64,000 nt of DNA from Ignavibacteriota bacterium (lineage in GTDB: Bacteria > Bacteroidota > Ignavibacteria > UBA10030 > SZUA-254), in assembly GCA_025358305.1 (NCBI GenBank), contig JANYJZ010000027.1, positions 62,001 through 126,000 of the forward strand. Direction: 5' to 3'. Numbering within the stretch: the stretch's first letter is position 1; each line of letters opens with the position of its first letter. Positions 42,410-54,356 of the stretch are shown here, in pieces. The position numbers and the translations under genes were made by a program. The notes beneath the pieces are model-generated. The model was not told where the DNA came from and ran no database searches. It worked only from the letters and a program-made list of their open reading frames with translations.

Positions 42410-43351
42410 ATGGGTTTTTTTGACAAGATATCCTTCAGCAAGCTGAAGGAAGGCCTCGCGAAAACGCGGGAGACGCTCTTTGGAAAGGTCCAGAAGATGC
42501 TCCTGGGCCGTTCCAAGATCGACGCCGAGCTTCTTGACGAGCTCGAAGCGATCCTCATCGGGGGGGACGTGGGCGTCGCAACGACCGGCGTGATCATCGA
42601 GAACATTCGCCTCCGCGTCAAGAAGGAAAAGTACGAGGACCCGGCCGAACTCGACACGTTGCTCCGGGAGGAGATCCAGAAGGTCCTCGCTTCCGGTCCG
42701 GAAGAATCTTCACCGTTCGCTATTCCGGCGGACCACCGGCCGCACGTCATCATGGTCGTGGGCGTCAACGGGGTGGGGAAGACGACGACGATCGGCAAAC
42801 TCGCCCACAACTACCGGAGCGCGGGGAAGAATGTCATGATCGCGGCTGCGGACACGTTTCGCGCAGCGGCGAACGAACAGCTTGAGATCTGGGCGTCTCG
42901 GGCAGGCGTGGAGATCGTGCAGCAGGCGCATGGCGCCGACCCTGCAGCGGTCGCCTATGACGCGCTCAACGCCGCTGTGGCCCGGCACACCGACGTGATG
43001 ATCATCGATACCGCCGGGCGACTCCACACGAAGGTGAACCTCATGGAGGAGCTGAAGAAGATCAAGCGCGTGCTCCAGAAATTGATGCCGGATGCGCCGC
43101 ACGATGTCTTTCTCGTGCTTGACGCGTCCACGGGCCAGAACGGGATACAGCAGGCCCAGCAGTTCTCGGCGTCCGTCGGCGTCACGGGGATCGTCCTGAC
43201 GAAACTCGACGGCACGGCGAAAGGCGGTGTGGTGCTGGCGATCAATAACGTCCTGCAAATCCCGGTGAAGTTCATCGGTGTGGGGGAGAAGATCGACGAC
43301 CTCCAGCCGTTCGACAGGAAAGAATTCGTAGAAGCCCTTTTCGCAAAATAA
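42410..43351 (+). CDS. ftsY: Signal recognition particle receptor FtsY
   Basis: This is a 313-residue SRP GTPase that docks ribosome-nascent chain complexes at the membrane. The N domain (about 1-100) includes the amphipathic start MGFFDKISFSKLKEGL. The NG core shows VVGVNGVGKTTTIGKLA (P loop), AADTFRAAANEQL, DTAGRLHTK and TKLDGTAKGG, all SRP-GTPase signatures. The acidic A domain of E. coli FtsY is absent, as in most bacteria outside the Proteobacteria. An epimerase gene follows after 15 bp. Confidence 0.97.
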   Translation: MGFFDKISFSKLKEGLAKTRETLFGKVQKMLLGRSKIDAELLDELEAILIGGDVGVATTGVIIENIRLRVKKEKYEDPAELDTLLREEIQKVLASGPEESSPFAIPADHRPHVIMVVGVNGVGKTTTIGKLAHNYRSAGKNVMIAAADTFRAAANEQLEIWASRAGVEIVQQAHGADPAAVAYDALNAAVARHTDVMIIDTAGRLHTKVNLMEELKKIKRVLQKLMPDAPHDVFLVLDASTGQNGIQQAQQFSASVGVTGIVLTKLDGTAKGGVVLAINNVLQIPVKFIGVGEKIDDLQPFDRKEFVEALFAK

Positions 43352-43366
43352 GGATCCCTCTCCGCC

Positions 43367-44380
43367 ATGAATATCACCGCCACGCCCTTTGACCTCCGGC
43401 TCCGCCACACGTTCACGATCTCGCGCGGCTCGCGGGACATCGAACCTTGCATCCTGACGGAGTTCGAGCACGAGGGGATCGTCGGGTATGGCGAGGCGGC
43501 ACCGTCGGCGCGGTACGGAGAGACGACCGACACGGTCATTGCCTTCCTCCGCAGGGTCGATCTCCGGCGCTTCAATGACCCGTTCGATCTCGACACGATC
43601 CTCGCATACGTCGGCGGACTCGCCCCCGGGAATACCGCCGCGAAGGCCTCGGTCGACCTCGCGCTGCATGACTGGATCGGACGCCGGCTTGGGCAGCCGC
43701 TCTGGCGCCTGTGGGGTTTCGACGGCACGAAGCGCCTGCAGACGTCGTTCACCATCGGCATCGATTCGCTTCCTCTCATCGAGAAGAAGGTCCGGGAAGC
43801 AGAGCCCTACAACATCCTCAAGGTCAAGGTTGGCGTCCCGAACGATGAAGAGATCATCCGGACCATCAGAAAAGTGACGGACAAGCTCATCCGGGTCGAC
43901 GCCAATGAAGGCTGGTCCACGAAGGAGGCCGCCCGCGATAAGATCCTTTGGCTCGAGGAGCAGGGGGTGGAATTTGTGGAGCAGCCTCTCCCTGCTGCGA
44001 TGAACCGCGACATGCCGTGGCTCAGGGCACAGGTGCATATCCCGCTCATCGCCGATGAGAGCGTCATGGTGCTTTCCGATATCCCGGGGCTCCGGGACGC
44101 CTTCGACGGCATCAATATCAAGCTCATGAAATCGACGGGACTCCGCGAGGGTCTACGGATGGTCCACGCCGCTCAGGCGATGGGGATGAAAGTGATGCTC
44201 GGGTGCATGATCGAGAGTTCCATTGCGATCTCCGCCGCCGCGCAGCTCTCACCCGTCGCAGATTACGCCGATCTCGACGGCAACATCCTTACCACGAACG
44301 ACCCTTTCAGCGGGGTCCGGGTCGAAGAGGGAGCGCTCGTTCTGAACTACGCGCCGGGTCTCGGCGTGGAGCGCCGGTAG
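43367..44380 (+). CDS. Enolase-superfamily dipeptide epimerase (L-Ala-D/L-Glu type)
   Basis: This 337-residue enzyme has the muconate-lactonising barrel: catalytic lysine in LKVKVG (about 145-150), metal ligands in VDANEGW, VEQPLP and IADES, and the second catalytic lysine in INIKLMKSTG. The pattern and a C-terminal DLDGNILTTNDPF segment fit L-Ala-D/L-Glu epimerases that recycle murein peptides. Related dipeptide specificities cannot be excluded. It sits between ftsY and mutL with 4 bp to mutL. Confidence 0.88.
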   Translation: MNITATPFDLRLRHTFTISRGSRDIEPCILTEFEHEGIVGYGEAAPSARYGETTDTVIAFLRRVDLRRFNDPFDLDTILAYVGGLAPGNTAAKASVDLALHDWIGRRLGQPLWRLWGFDGTKRLQTSFTIGIDSLPLIEKKVREAEPYNILKVKVGVPNDEEIIRTIRKVTDKLIRVDANEGWSTKEAARDKILWLEEQGVEFVEQPLPAAMNRDMPWLRAQVHIPLIADESVMVLSDIPGLRDAFDGINIKLMKSTGLREGLRMVHAAQAMGMKVMLGCMIESSIAISAAAQLSPVADYADLDGNILTTNDPFSGVRVEEGALVLNYAPGLGVERR

Positions 44381-44384
44381 GCGC

Positions 44385-46223
44385 ATGGCCGACCGCATCT
44401 CCATACTTTCCCCGACCCTCGCGAACAAGATCGCGGCGGGCGAGGTCATCCAGCGTCCGGCATCGGCCGTCAAGGAACTCCTTGAGAATGCGATCGATGC
44501 GCACGCATCGGCCCTCTCCGTCATCGTCAAGGATGCGGGCAACACGCTTCTCCAGGTCATCGACGACGGAGATGGTATGACGCCGGGGGATGCCCTGCTC
44601 GCCTTTGAACGGCACGCGACGAGCAAGATCTCCACGTACGACGATCTCCTGAACATCCGGACGCTCGGGTTCCGCGGTGAGGCGCTCGCCTCTATCGCCG
44701 CGGTGGCGCAGGTGGAACTGCGCACCCGGCGAGCCGAAACGGAGACGGGGACGAAGGTCCGCATCAACGGAGGGGATGTCGCGGAGAACGAACCCTGTGC
44801 CGCGCCCAAAGGGACGTCGGTCACCATCAAGAATCTCTTCTACAACACCCCGGCACGGCGGAAGTTCCTGAAGAGTGCCGCGACGGAATTTAAGCATATC
44901 TACGACGTCGTTCAGCGCGTGGCGCTCGCGCACCCCGATCTGGCCGTTTCCATTCGGAGCAACGACGAGCTGATCCTCGATCTGCGGCCTGCGGACCCCG
45001 GGCGCCGCGTCGCGGACCTCTTCGGCGAGAAGCTCTCTTCGGGCGTCTTCTCCTTCAACGACGAGGCCGGCGGCATCAGCGTCTCAGGATTTCTGGGGAA
45101 GCCTGATTTTGCGCGGAAGTCGCGGACCGAACAATACCTCTTTCTCAATGCACGCCCTGTCGTCAGCCGCAGCATCCAGCACGCGGTGTTCCAGGCGTAC
45201 GAACATCTCCTCGAAAAGGGGAGCTTCCCGTTCTTCGTCCTCTTTCTCACGATCGACCCGCGCAAAGTCGATGTGAACGTCCATCCGGCCAAGATGGAGG
45301 TGAAGTTCGAAGATGACTCGGCCGTCTACCGGTTCGTCCTGTCGGCCGTACGCTCGGCGCTTTCCGCTCATAATCTTGTTCCCGCTCTCGGCCTCCGGGA
45401 CCAGAGCGCTCACTCCGGTGACGCTTCTCTTCGGTTCCGCGCCCCGGGCGGCGTCGAGCGGGGAGACCGAGGTTCCGGATGGGATGCCCTCTTCCGCCCC
45501 ATGCCAGGCCCGGGGGAAGCGCCCTCAGTCCCCGGGATGACCACCGCGTCGCTGCCGTTTACGCCTGCGGGCCAAGTCCGGGAACCCGCACGTTCCTCGG
45601 CAGAAGGAGGAGTACGCGGCGGGAGCATGCCGTTGAGCGAGGAGGAACGCCGGTCCGCCCCGATCTGGCAGGTCCATAATAAATATATTCTTTTTGCAAC
45701 CGGACAAGGGCTCTTGCTTATCGACCAGCATGCCGCCCACGAGCGTGTCCTCTATGAGCGGGCCGTTGGGACCTTTGCCCAGACGCAGAATAAGAGTCAG
45801 CAGCTTCTCTTTCCCCATTCGATCGAATGTTCCGCGGGCGATGCGGCGCTTATACAGCAACTCATTCCGGACCTGGAGAGCATCGGCTTTTCCGTCCGGG
45901 TCTTCGGCAAGAACGCCGTCATCGTAGACGGTGTGCCGCTCGATGTCAAGCCGGGGGAGGAAGGGAGCATCCTCCCGAGGATACTCGATCTCTACAAGGA
46001 GGATGACCAGAGTCTCCAGCTCCAGCCTCGGGAAAAACTCGCAAAATCCTATTCCTGCCGGGCTGCCGTCAAGGCCGGGGATCCCCTGAGCGAAGCGGAG
46101 ATGCGCGCCCTGATCGGCCATCTTTTCGAAACAGAGATCCCCTTCGTCTGTCCTCACGGAAGACCCGTCATGATAACGCTTTCCCTCTCCGATCTCGACA
46201 GGAGGTTCGGAAGGACCTCCTGA
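44385..46223 (+). CDS. mutL: DNA mismatch repair protein MutL
   Basis: This 612-residue protein carries the GHKL ATPase N-terminus with the family signatures IAAGEVIQRPASAVKELLEN, DDGDGM and GFRGEALASI, a flexible linker (about 350-420), and a C-terminal dimerisation domain. The endonuclease motif DQHAAHERVLYE is present, together with the supporting C-R-A-A-V-K and CPHGRP motifs, so this is a nicking MutL as in bacteria without MutH. The start ATG lies 4 bp after the epimerase stop. Confidence 0.97.
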   Translation: MADRISILSPTLANKIAAGEVIQRPASAVKELLENAIDAHASALSVIVKDAGNTLLQVIDDGDGMTPGDALLAFERHATSKISTYDDLLNIRTLGFRGEALASIAAVAQVELRTRRAETETGTKVRINGGDVAENEPCAAPKGTSVTIKNLFYNTPARRKFLKSAATEFKHIYDVVQRVALAHPDLAVSIRSNDELILDLRPADPGRRVADLFGEKLSSGVFSFNDEAGGISVSGFLGKPDFARKSRTEQYLFLNARPVVSRSIQHAVFQAYEHLLEKGSFPFFVLFLTIDPRKVDVNVHPAKMEVKFEDDSAVYRFVLSAVRSALSAHNLVPALGLRDQSAHSGDASLRFRAPGGVERGDRGSGWDALFRPMPGPGEAPSVPGMTTASLPFTPAGQVREPARSSAEGGVRGGSMPLSEEERRSAPIWQVHNKYILFATGQGLLLIDQHAAHERVLYERAVGTFAQTQNKSQQLLFPHSIECSAGDAALIQQLIPDLESIGFSVRVFGKNAVIVDGVPLDVKPGEEGSILPRILDLYKEDDQSLQLQPREKLAKSYSCRAAVKAGDPLSEAEMRALIGHLFETEIPFVCPHGRPVMITLSLSDLDRRFGRTS

Positions 46224-46353
46224 GCCGCCGGATTGCATCGCACCGCGCCACGATGCTGACGAAGACCATCGTCGCACGAATGTCGATGAAACATTCTGCG
46301 CTCATTGCCGAATACGTACTATCATCCACCAAACCATGTACGGAGGTTCCGCC

Positions 46354-47259
46354 ATGAAGTACGTTGCCGTCCTTTGCCTCACCTTGTGCCTCTCGTTGGG
46401 GCTGTTTTCCCAAGAATCTGATTTTGGAGGCAAGGTGCTCGTTTCGACGAGCTGGCTTGCCGAACACATGAATGACCCCCATGTGGTTGTCGTGCACGTG
46501 GCGGGCCTCCGCAGAGACTATCTTTCGGGACACATCCCCGGCGCTCGGTTCTTATGGCCTGGCGATGTTGCCTTGTCCAACGCCGATCTTTCGTATCAAC
46601 TCCTCTCCGTAACTCATTTAGATTCCATAGTAGAATGCCTTGGCATCTCCAATGACACTCGAGTGGTCCTCTGCGGCATTAATGGAAACGTGAGTCCCAC
46701 CGCGAGGGTCTTTCTGACGCTCGAATATCTCGGCCTCACGGGTCGGGTCGCCATCCTTGACGGCGGATTCGACATCTGGAAGAGTGAGAACCGCCCGACC
46801 TCCACCGAGACGCCGAAAGTGAGCCGCGCCTCCTTCACGCCAAAGCTGAAATCGAGCGTATTCGTCGAAGCGGAGGGCGTTCAGGCGAACATCCGGAAGG
46901 AGGGTGTCTCGATCATTGATGCCCGGGCCCCCGGGTTCTACGAAGGGACGACGCCGAACGGCATGCCTCGGTCTGGGCACATCCCGGGAGCACGGAACAT
47001 CTACTTCGCCACACTCGTCGATTCCACGAACAAGATGCTCGGAACGCAGACCATCGGAGAGATGTTCGCAAAGGCGGGGGTGAGGCCGGATGACCGGGTC
47101 ATCGCCTACTGCCATATCGGCCAGACGGCAAGCCTCGTCTACTTTGCCGCGCGGCTTCTGGGCCACGAAGCGAGCCTCTACGACGGATCGTTCGAGGACT
47201 GGAGCGGACGGTCCGACTTGCCGGTCGAACTGCCCCCGAAAAAGGATGGTTCAAAATAG
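46354..47259 (+). CDS. Exported two-domain rhodanese/sulfurtransferase
   Basis: This 301-residue protein has an N-terminal signal peptide (about 1-20, ending near LFSQE) and two rhodanese domains (about 30-145 and 160-295), like thiosulfate or mercaptopyruvate sulfurtransferases. The catalytic cysteine of the C-terminal domain lies in AYCHIGQTAS. The first domain also has a Cys in VLCGINGN, which is often lost in tandem rhodaneses. A periplasmic sulfur-transfer role follows from this. The ATG at 46354 has GGAGG upstream. A weak TTCTGC-17-TACTAT promoter is at 46294-46322. Confidence 0.87.
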   Translation: MKYVAVLCLTLCLSLGLFSQESDFGGKVLVSTSWLAEHMNDPHVVVVHVAGLRRDYLSGHIPGARFLWPGDVALSNADLSYQLLSVTHLDSIVECLGISNDTRVVLCGINGNVSPTARVFLTLEYLGLTGRVAILDGGFDIWKSENRPTSTETPKVSRASFTPKLKSSVFVEAEGVQANIRKEGVSIIDARAPGFYEGTTPNGMPRSGHIPGARNIYFATLVDSTNKMLGTQTIGEMFAKAGVRPDDRVIAYCHIGQTASLVYFAARLLGHEASLYDGSFEDWSGRSDLPVELPPKKDGSK

Positions 47260-47329
47260 CATAAGAGCTTGGAACTGCATGCGAAGGTGTCCGTTGCTTC
47301 GCGTGAAATGATGGTGTGAGTAAGACCGC

Positions 47330-47360
47330 GGGGCAGACGATCAGTCTGCCTCGTCAGTTT
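47330..47360 (+). terminator. Weak terminator after the rhodanese gene
   Basis: A GGCAGAC/GTCTGCC 7-bp stem (47332-47338 with 47344-47350) with a 5-nt loop. The tail contains only a short TTTT. Confidence 0.5.
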
Positions 47361-47375
47361 TGGCCCGGCATCACT

Positions 47376-47430
47376 TTGAAAAGTAGGATGGAATTTGTAT
47401 CTTGAAATGATATGAATTCGACCTTTTATA
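47376..47430 (+). promoter_or_regulatory. Two tandem candidate promoters for the acyl-CoA mutase operon
   Basis: TTGAAA (47376) with a 16-nt spacer and TATCTT (47398-47403), and TTGAAA (47402) with a 17-nt spacer and TTTATA (47425-47430). The downstream one would start about 13 nt before the ATG at 47450. Confidence 0.5.
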
Positions 47431-47449
47431 CATTGGACGGGAACTGTCG

Positions 47450-49114
47450 ATGAGCCTGAATGAGATGGATGAGATCCGCTCGGGGAAGAAGCAATGGGCC
47501 TCCAAATCCGGGAGCATGAAGACGCTTCCCGTGAAGTTCACCACCGTATCCGGGGAACCCATAGGGATGCTCTATACCCCCGACGATATCGCGCATCTGA
47601 ATTACATGAGCGACATCGGCTTTCCCGGAGAGTACCCCTATACGAGGGGCATCCACCATAATATGTACCGGGGCAAACTCTGGACCATGCGCCAGTTCGC
47701 CGGGTTCGGCACGCCGGAGGACACGAACGAGAGGTACCGCTACCTCTTGAGCCACGGGCAGACCGGCCTCAGCGTCGCATTCGACCTTCCGACGCTCATG
47801 GGAAGGGACTCGGACGATGCGCTCTCCGAAGGCGAAGTCGGCATTTGCGGCGTCTCCGTGAGTTCCCTGGCGGACATGGAGGTCCTGTTCAAGGATATCC
47901 GGCTCTCCGACATCTCCACATCGATGACGATCAACGCGCCGTCCGCGATGATGCTCGCATTCTACATCGTCGTGGCGCAGAAGCAGGGAGCACTGCCTAG
48001 AGAGCTCCGCGGCACGCTCCAGGCGGATATTCTCAAGGAGTATATCGCCCAAAAGGAATGGATCTACCCCCCGCATCCGTCCATGCGGATCATCACCGAC
48101 ATGTTCGAGTATTGCACGAAGGAGATGCCGCAGTGGAACCCCATCTCCGTCAGCGGTTACCACATCCGCGAGGCAGGCTCAACGGCCGTGCAGGAGCTCG
48201 CGTTCACGCTCGCCGACGGTTTTGCGTACGTCGAGGCGGGGATCAAGAAGGGCCTCGACGTCGACGAATTCGCCCCGCGGCTCTCGTTCTTCTTCAATTC
48301 CCATCTCGACTTCTTCGAGGAGATCGCGAAGTTCAGGGCGGCCCGCAGGATCTACGCGCGTCGGATGAAGGACAAGTACGGCGCCAAGAATCCGCGTTCG
48401 TGGATGCTCCGGTTCCACACCCAGACTGCCGGATGCACGCTTACCGCCCAGCAGCCGGAGAACAATATCATCCGCACAGCCTTCGAAGCGCTCGCCGGGG
48501 TCCTCGGGGGGACACAGTCGCTCCATACGAACTCCATGGACGAGACCCTCGCCCTGCCTTCGGAAAAGGCGGTGAAGATCGCCCTGAGGACGCAACAGAT
48601 CATCGCGCAGGAGATCGGCGTGACCAACACGATCGACCCCTTGGCCGGGAGCTATTTCGTCGAGTCACTCACCGACAAGATGGAAAAGGACGCGGAAGCG
48701 TATTTCGAGAAGATCGACTCGCTCGGCGGGGTCATCCCGGCGATCGAGGCGGGATTCTTCCAGCGGGAGATCGCCGAGGCGGCATACCGCTACCAGCAGG
48801 AACTGGACCGGAAGGAGAAGATCATCGTCGGCGTGAACGATCATGTCGAATCGAACGAGCAGATCTCGATCCCCATACTCCTCATTTCGCCGGAGGTGGA
48901 GGTGAAGCAGCGCAAACGTCTTGCGGAGGTCCGGGCCAGCCGCGATCAGGTCCGTGTCCTCGAAACGCTCGGCGCACTGCGCGCCGCGGCGGAGGACGGC
49001 TCGAACCTCATGCCGAAGCTCATCGACTGCACGCGCGAATACGTCACCCTTGGCGAGATGTGCGGTGCGCTCGCAGAAGTGTTCGGCATCTATGAGGAAC
49101 CGGCTGCCTTCTGA
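47450..49114 (+). CDS. Acyl-CoA mutase large subunit (methylmalonyl-CoA mutase family)
   Basis: This 554-residue subunit forms the substrate-binding TIM barrel of cobalamin-dependent acyl-CoA mutases. Diagnostic segments are [20 protein letters not shown], the [11 protein letters not shown] region, [21 protein letters not shown] and [20 protein letters not shown]. It ends without the C-terminal B12-binding domain, so a separate small cobalamin-binding subunit must exist; none is in the window. Methylmalonyl-, isobutyryl- or ethylmalonyl-CoA are possible substrates. It leads a run with a UbiA prenyltransferase, DUF362 and a DMT transporter. Confidence 0.92.
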   Translation: MSLNEMDEIRSGKKQWASKSGSMKTLPVKFTTVSGEPIGMLYTPDDIAHLNYMSDIGFPGEYPYTRGIHHNMYRGKLWTMRQFAGFGTPEDTNERYRYLLSHGQTGLSVAFDLPTLMGRDSDDALSEGEVGICGVSVSSLADMEVLFKDIRLSDISTSMTINAPSAMMLAFYIVVAQKQGALPRELRGTLQADILKEYIAQKEWIYPPHPSMRIITDMFEYCTKEMPQWNPISVSGYHIREAGSTAVQELAFTLADGFAYVEAGIKKGLDVDEFAPRLSFFFNSHLDFFEEIAKFRAARRIYARRMKDKYGAKNPRSWMLRFHTQTAGCTLTAQQPENNIIRTAFEALAGVLGGTQSLHTNSMDETLALPSEKAVKIALRTQQIIAQEIGVTNTIDPLAGSYFVESLTDKMEKDAEAYFEKIDSLGGVIPAIEAGFFQREIAEAAYRYQQELDRKEKIIVGVNDHVESNEQISIPILLISPEVEVKQRKRLAEVRASRDQVRVLETLGALRAAAEDGSNLMPKLIDCTREYVTLGEMCGALAEVFGIYEEPAAF

Positions 49115-49118
49115 GCTG

Positions 49119-50000
49119 ATGGAAAAACCGCTCAAACATATCCTGGTCTCGATGAGGCCGCAGCAGTGGATCAAGAACTTCTTCGTCTTCGCTGCCCTCG
49201 TCTTCGCCGGCCACTTGCGCATCGCGCACGACGTCATCACGACGTGCTTCGGGTTCGCGTTCTTTTGCCTCGTCGCAAGCAGCGTCTACATCTTCAACGA
49301 TATCATCGACCTGGAGAAGGACAAGCTCCATCCCGCGAAGTCGCACCGCCCGCTCCCGTCGGGGGCGATAGCGGTCTCGACCGCCGCCGGTGCCGCGGTC
49401 ATCCTTGCCCTCGTCGGGCTCGCCGGGGGCTTCATCCTCAAGGTGGAATTCGGGACGATCCTCCTGCTCTACGTCATCATCAATATCCTCTATTCCCTGA
49501 AGCTCAAGGAGACGGTGATCCTTGACGTCATGACGATCTCCGCCGGATTCGTCCTGCGCGTCGTCGGAGGGGCGTTCCTCATCAGCGTCCCGACCTCGGA
49601 ATGGCTCATCATCTGCACGGTGCTCCTCTCGCTGTTCCTCGGGTTCAGCAAGCGGAGGCATGAGCTCACGATCCTCGAAGCGCACGCGAACACGCACCGG
49701 GCGGTCCTCCAGCATTACAGCCCGTATTTCCTCGACCAGATGATCGGCATCGTCACCGCATCGACGGTGATGTCGTACACGCTCTACACGATCAGCGAGG
49801 ACACGGTGCTCAAGTTCGGCACGAACCACCTCATTTACACCGTGCCGTTCGTTCTGTACGGGATCTTTCGCTATTTGTATCTGGTGCACAAGAAGGAAGA
49901 GGGAGGGGACCCAACGCGGATCGCGCTGTCCGACCGCCCTCTTCTCATCAACCTCGTGCTCTGGATCGTCACCGCAAGCCTGATCATATACGGACGATAG
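49119..50000 (+). CDS. UbiA-family prenyltransferase (decaprenyl-phosphate phosphoribosyltransferase-like)
   Basis: This is a 293-residue integral membrane enzyme with about eight or nine helices. The first aspartate-rich motif is N60-D-x2-D64-x3-D68, followed by HRPLPSG. The LKETVILDVMTISAGFVLRVVGG segment holds the second motif. These features and the MRPQQWIKN start fit the DPPR-synthase-like UbiA branch, which attaches phosphoribose to polyprenyl phosphate. Attachment to an aromatic acceptor is the alternative. It begins 4 bp after the mutase stop. Confidence 0.86.
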   Translation: MEKPLKHILVSMRPQQWIKNFFVFAALVFAGHLRIAHDVITTCFGFAFFCLVASSVYIFNDIIDLEKDKLHPAKSHRPLPSGAIAVSTAAGAAVILALVGLAGGFILKVEFGTILLLYVIINILYSLKLKETVILDVMTISAGFVLRVVGGAFLISVPTSEWLIICTVLLSLFLGFSKRRHELTILEAHANTHRAVLQHYSPYFLDQMIGIVTASTVMSYTLYTISEDTVLKFGTNHLIYTVPFVLYGIFRYLYLVHKKEEGGDPTRIALSDRPLLINLVLWIVTASLIIYGR

Positions 50001-50005
50001 AAACC

Positions 50006-51133
50006 ATGGCAAAATCGAAAGTCGCAGTCATTAAAACCACCCCCGGCACCGTCCTCCAGGACGTCGACCGGCTCATGGAACTCGCCGGCGTCTCGACCGC
50101 GCTGCAAAAAGGCGCGACGACAATCCTCAAGGATAACATCTCCTGGCATTTTCCGTTCCCCGCGGCCAACACGACGCCGTGGCAGATGGAAGGGACCGTC
50201 CTCGCCCTCCAGAAGGCGGGATTCACCGACCAAGTCTGCGTCCAGAACAAGACCGTCGTGACGAACGCATTCAAAGGGGAGGACCTCAATAATTACGTCC
50301 CGATCTTTCGGCGGTACGAGATCCCCGTCCTCTACAACTTTCGGGAGACGGACATCCGCTGGATCGATTACAAGCCCAAGGCGAAGATGCACGTCCTGGA
50401 CCACATCTATCCCGAGGGGATCACGATCCCTGAGTACTTCCTTGGGAAGAACATCGTCCATCTTCCGACGGTGAAATGCCACATCTATACCACGACGACC
50501 GGAGCGATGAAAAACGCGTTCGGCGGCCTCCTGAACACGAAACGGCATTATACGCACAGCTGGATTCATCGTACGCTCGTCGATTTGCTCGCGATCCAGA
50601 AGGAGATCCATGCCGGCATCTTCGCCGTTATGGATGGCACGACGGCCGGGAACGGCCCCGGACCCCGGACCATGTTCCCCGTGGTCAAGGATTACATGCT
50701 CGCCAGCGCCGACCAGGTCGCCATCGATGCCGTCGCCGCGAAGATGATGGGCTTCGACCCCCTGAGCATCGAATATATCAACGTCGCGCATCAGGACAAG
50801 CTCGGCGTCGGCGACGTCCGTGATATCGAGATCGTGGGTGCCGACATCTCAAAGGAGTCATGGGGATTCCACGTGGGGGATAACGGCGCGAGCATGATCG
50901 GCGACCTCATGTGGTTCGGGCCGCTCAAAAGCATGCAGAAGCTCTTCTTCCACACCCCGCTCGTCAACTTCTTCATCTTCGGCTCAGAAGCGTACCACGA
51001 TTATTACCGCTGGCCGCTCAAAGATCGGAAGATCTTTGAACAGTGGCGGACGGAAACACACTGGGGCCAGCTCTTTCAGCGGTACGAGAGCGGGGAAGTG
51101 TGGAAGCAGGACCAAGTCTCCGTTGGTCGCTGA
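50006..51133 (+). CDS. DUF362 domain protein
   Basis: This 375-residue protein is recognised by the DUF362 core VHLPTVKCHIYTTTTGAMKNAFGGL and the later MDGTTAGNGPGPR and SADQVAIDAVAAKMMGFDP segments. Many DUF362 proteins carry ferredoxin-type Cys motifs; this one does not, so it is the cluster-free form. The conserved His, Lys and Asp suggest metal or nucleotide binding, but the function is unknown. It follows the UbiA gene by 5 bp and precedes the DMT transporter. Confidence 0.83.
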   Translation: MAKSKVAVIKTTPGTVLQDVDRLMELAGVSTALQKGATTILKDNISWHFPFPAANTTPWQMEGTVLALQKAGFTDQVCVQNKTVVTNAFKGEDLNNYVPIFRRYEIPVLYNFRETDIRWIDYKPKAKMHVLDHIYPEGITIPEYFLGKNIVHLPTVKCHIYTTTTGAMKNAFGGLLNTKRHYTHSWIHRTLVDLLAIQKEIHAGIFAVMDGTTAGNGPGPRTMFPVVKDYMLASADQVAIDAVAAKMMGFDPLSIEYINVAHQDKLGVGDVRDIEIVGADISKESWGFHVGDNGASMIGDLMWFGPLKSMQKLFFHTPLVNFFIFGSEAYHDYYRWPLKDRKIFEQWRTETHWGQLFQRYESGEVWKQDQVSVGR

Positions 51134-51176
51134 CGGCCGTTCCAGCCTGAGCTAGGCACAACGGGAACCCGCCACC

Positions 51177-52100
51177 GTGTCGCCCTCACGCCGCGCCGAA
51201 CTTCTCCTTCTCGCGATCACGATCGTGTGGGGAAGCACGTTCGTCGTCACGAAAGAGCTCATCGTCACGAACTCGCCGTTCTTCTACACTGCGTTCCGCT
51301 TCCTCCTCTCCGCTGCCATGCTCTTCATCCCCTTTTCGCGGCGTTGCCTGGCCCTCCCGCGGGCGACCTGGAAACACGGCGCGATCCTCGGCGCGTTCCT
51401 GTTCGCAGGCTTCGTGCTCCAGACCGTGGGCATCGCCTATACCACGGCCTCGAAAGCCGCCTTCTTCACCGGCATGCTCGTCCCGTTCACGCCGATCGTG
51501 CACTTCATCGCTCAGCGCGTGTTCGGCCTGAAGCGGCGCATCCTGCGCGCCGGGAACATCATCGGGGTCGTGTTCGCCGCACTCGGACTCTATCTCCTCA
51601 CTTCGCCCAGCGGTTCCTCGTTCAACCTCGGCGACGGGCTGAACCTCGCCTGCGCGCTGTTCTTCGCGTGCTTCATCGTCTACCTCGACACGGTCCCGGA
51701 AGAGACCGACAAACTGGGGATGACCTTCGTGCAGTTCGTCGTCTGCGGGGGACTCGGGGCCGTCGCAGCGCTGGCGTTCGAGGAGGTGCGGGTCTCGTTC
51801 ACCTCCGGGACCCTCGCGGGATTTCTCTACCTCACGATCTTCGCCACGGTGATCACCATGTGGGTTCAGAACCGGTACCAGGGGGATACGACCCCGACCA
51901 GAGCGGCCGTCATCTTCGCTGTGGAACCGGTCGTTGCGGCCATTCTGGCGTTCATCGTACTGAACGAACTCATTGGGACGGCGGGCATCGTCGGCGCCGG
52001 GATCATCTTTTGCGGCCTCGTCCTGTCGGAGTTCTCTGACGAGATCCCTCTTCTGCGCTTCGCGCTCGGGGGGATCGACCAGGCCGGGGAAGACCGATAG
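51177..52100 (+). CDS. DMT-superfamily (EamA) transporter, GTG start
   Basis: This 307-residue protein has ten predicted membrane helices in two EamA repeats (about 8-140 and 150-290). Signatures such as VWGSTFVVTKE, NRYQGDTTPTRAAVIFAVEPVVAA and the closing LGIVLxEF-like helix are typical of DMT metabolite exporters. The substrate cannot be predicted. The start is a GTG at 51177, 43 bp after DUF362. It may belong to the mutase operon. Confidence 0.87.
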   Translation: MSPSRRAELLLLAITIVWGSTFVVTKELIVTNSPFFYTAFRFLLSAAMLFIPFSRRCLALPRATWKHGAILGAFLFAGFVLQTVGIAYTTASKAAFFTGMLVPFTPIVHFIAQRVFGLKRRILRAGNIIGVVFAALGLYLLTSPSGSSFNLGDGLNLACALFFACFIVYLDTVPEETDKLGMTFVQFVVCGGLGAVAALAFEEVRVSFTSGTLAGFLYLTIFATVITMWVQNRYQGDTTPTRAAVIFAVEPVVAAILAFIVLNELIGTAGIVGAGIIFCGLVLSEFSDEIPLLRFALGGIDQAGEDR

Positions 52101-52236
52101 CACCCGCGCGCGAAATGGGGGGGCGCTCGAAGAACGGGAACGCTCCTTGACGTGCCTTGCCGGGAAAACGGACTGGCCGATGACACTTCCCGCACGCGCA
52201 TGGACCCCGGTATTTCCCATCGTTTCGCCCCACGGT

Positions 52237-52265
52237 TTGACTCTTTTTTGAATTTGTTGCATACT
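52237..52265 (+). promoter_or_regulatory. Promoter for acs
   Basis: TTGACT at 52237-52242, a 17-nt spacer and CATACT at 52260-52265. The predicted start near 52272 leaves about 65 nt before the acs ATG at 52338. Confidence 0.65.
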
Positions 52266-52275
52266 TACCCCGAAG

Positions 52276-52337
52276 ATGGAGCGCCGCTTGCGTCCTTGCT
52301 CCGTCGGTGCATGGAGCACACGGCAGAAATTGACCAC

Positions 52338-52341
<4 letters not shown>
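52276..52341 (+). CDS. Possible leader peptide coupled to acs
   Basis: A 21-codon open reading frame starts 10 nt after the -10 hexamer and ends with TGA at 52339-52341. Its stop overlaps the acs ATG as ATGA. It could be chance, but the exact overlap would allow translational coupling. No amino-acid run typical of attenuation is present. Confidence 0.3.
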
Positions 52342-54353
<2,012 letters not shown>

Positions 54354-54356
54354 CCC

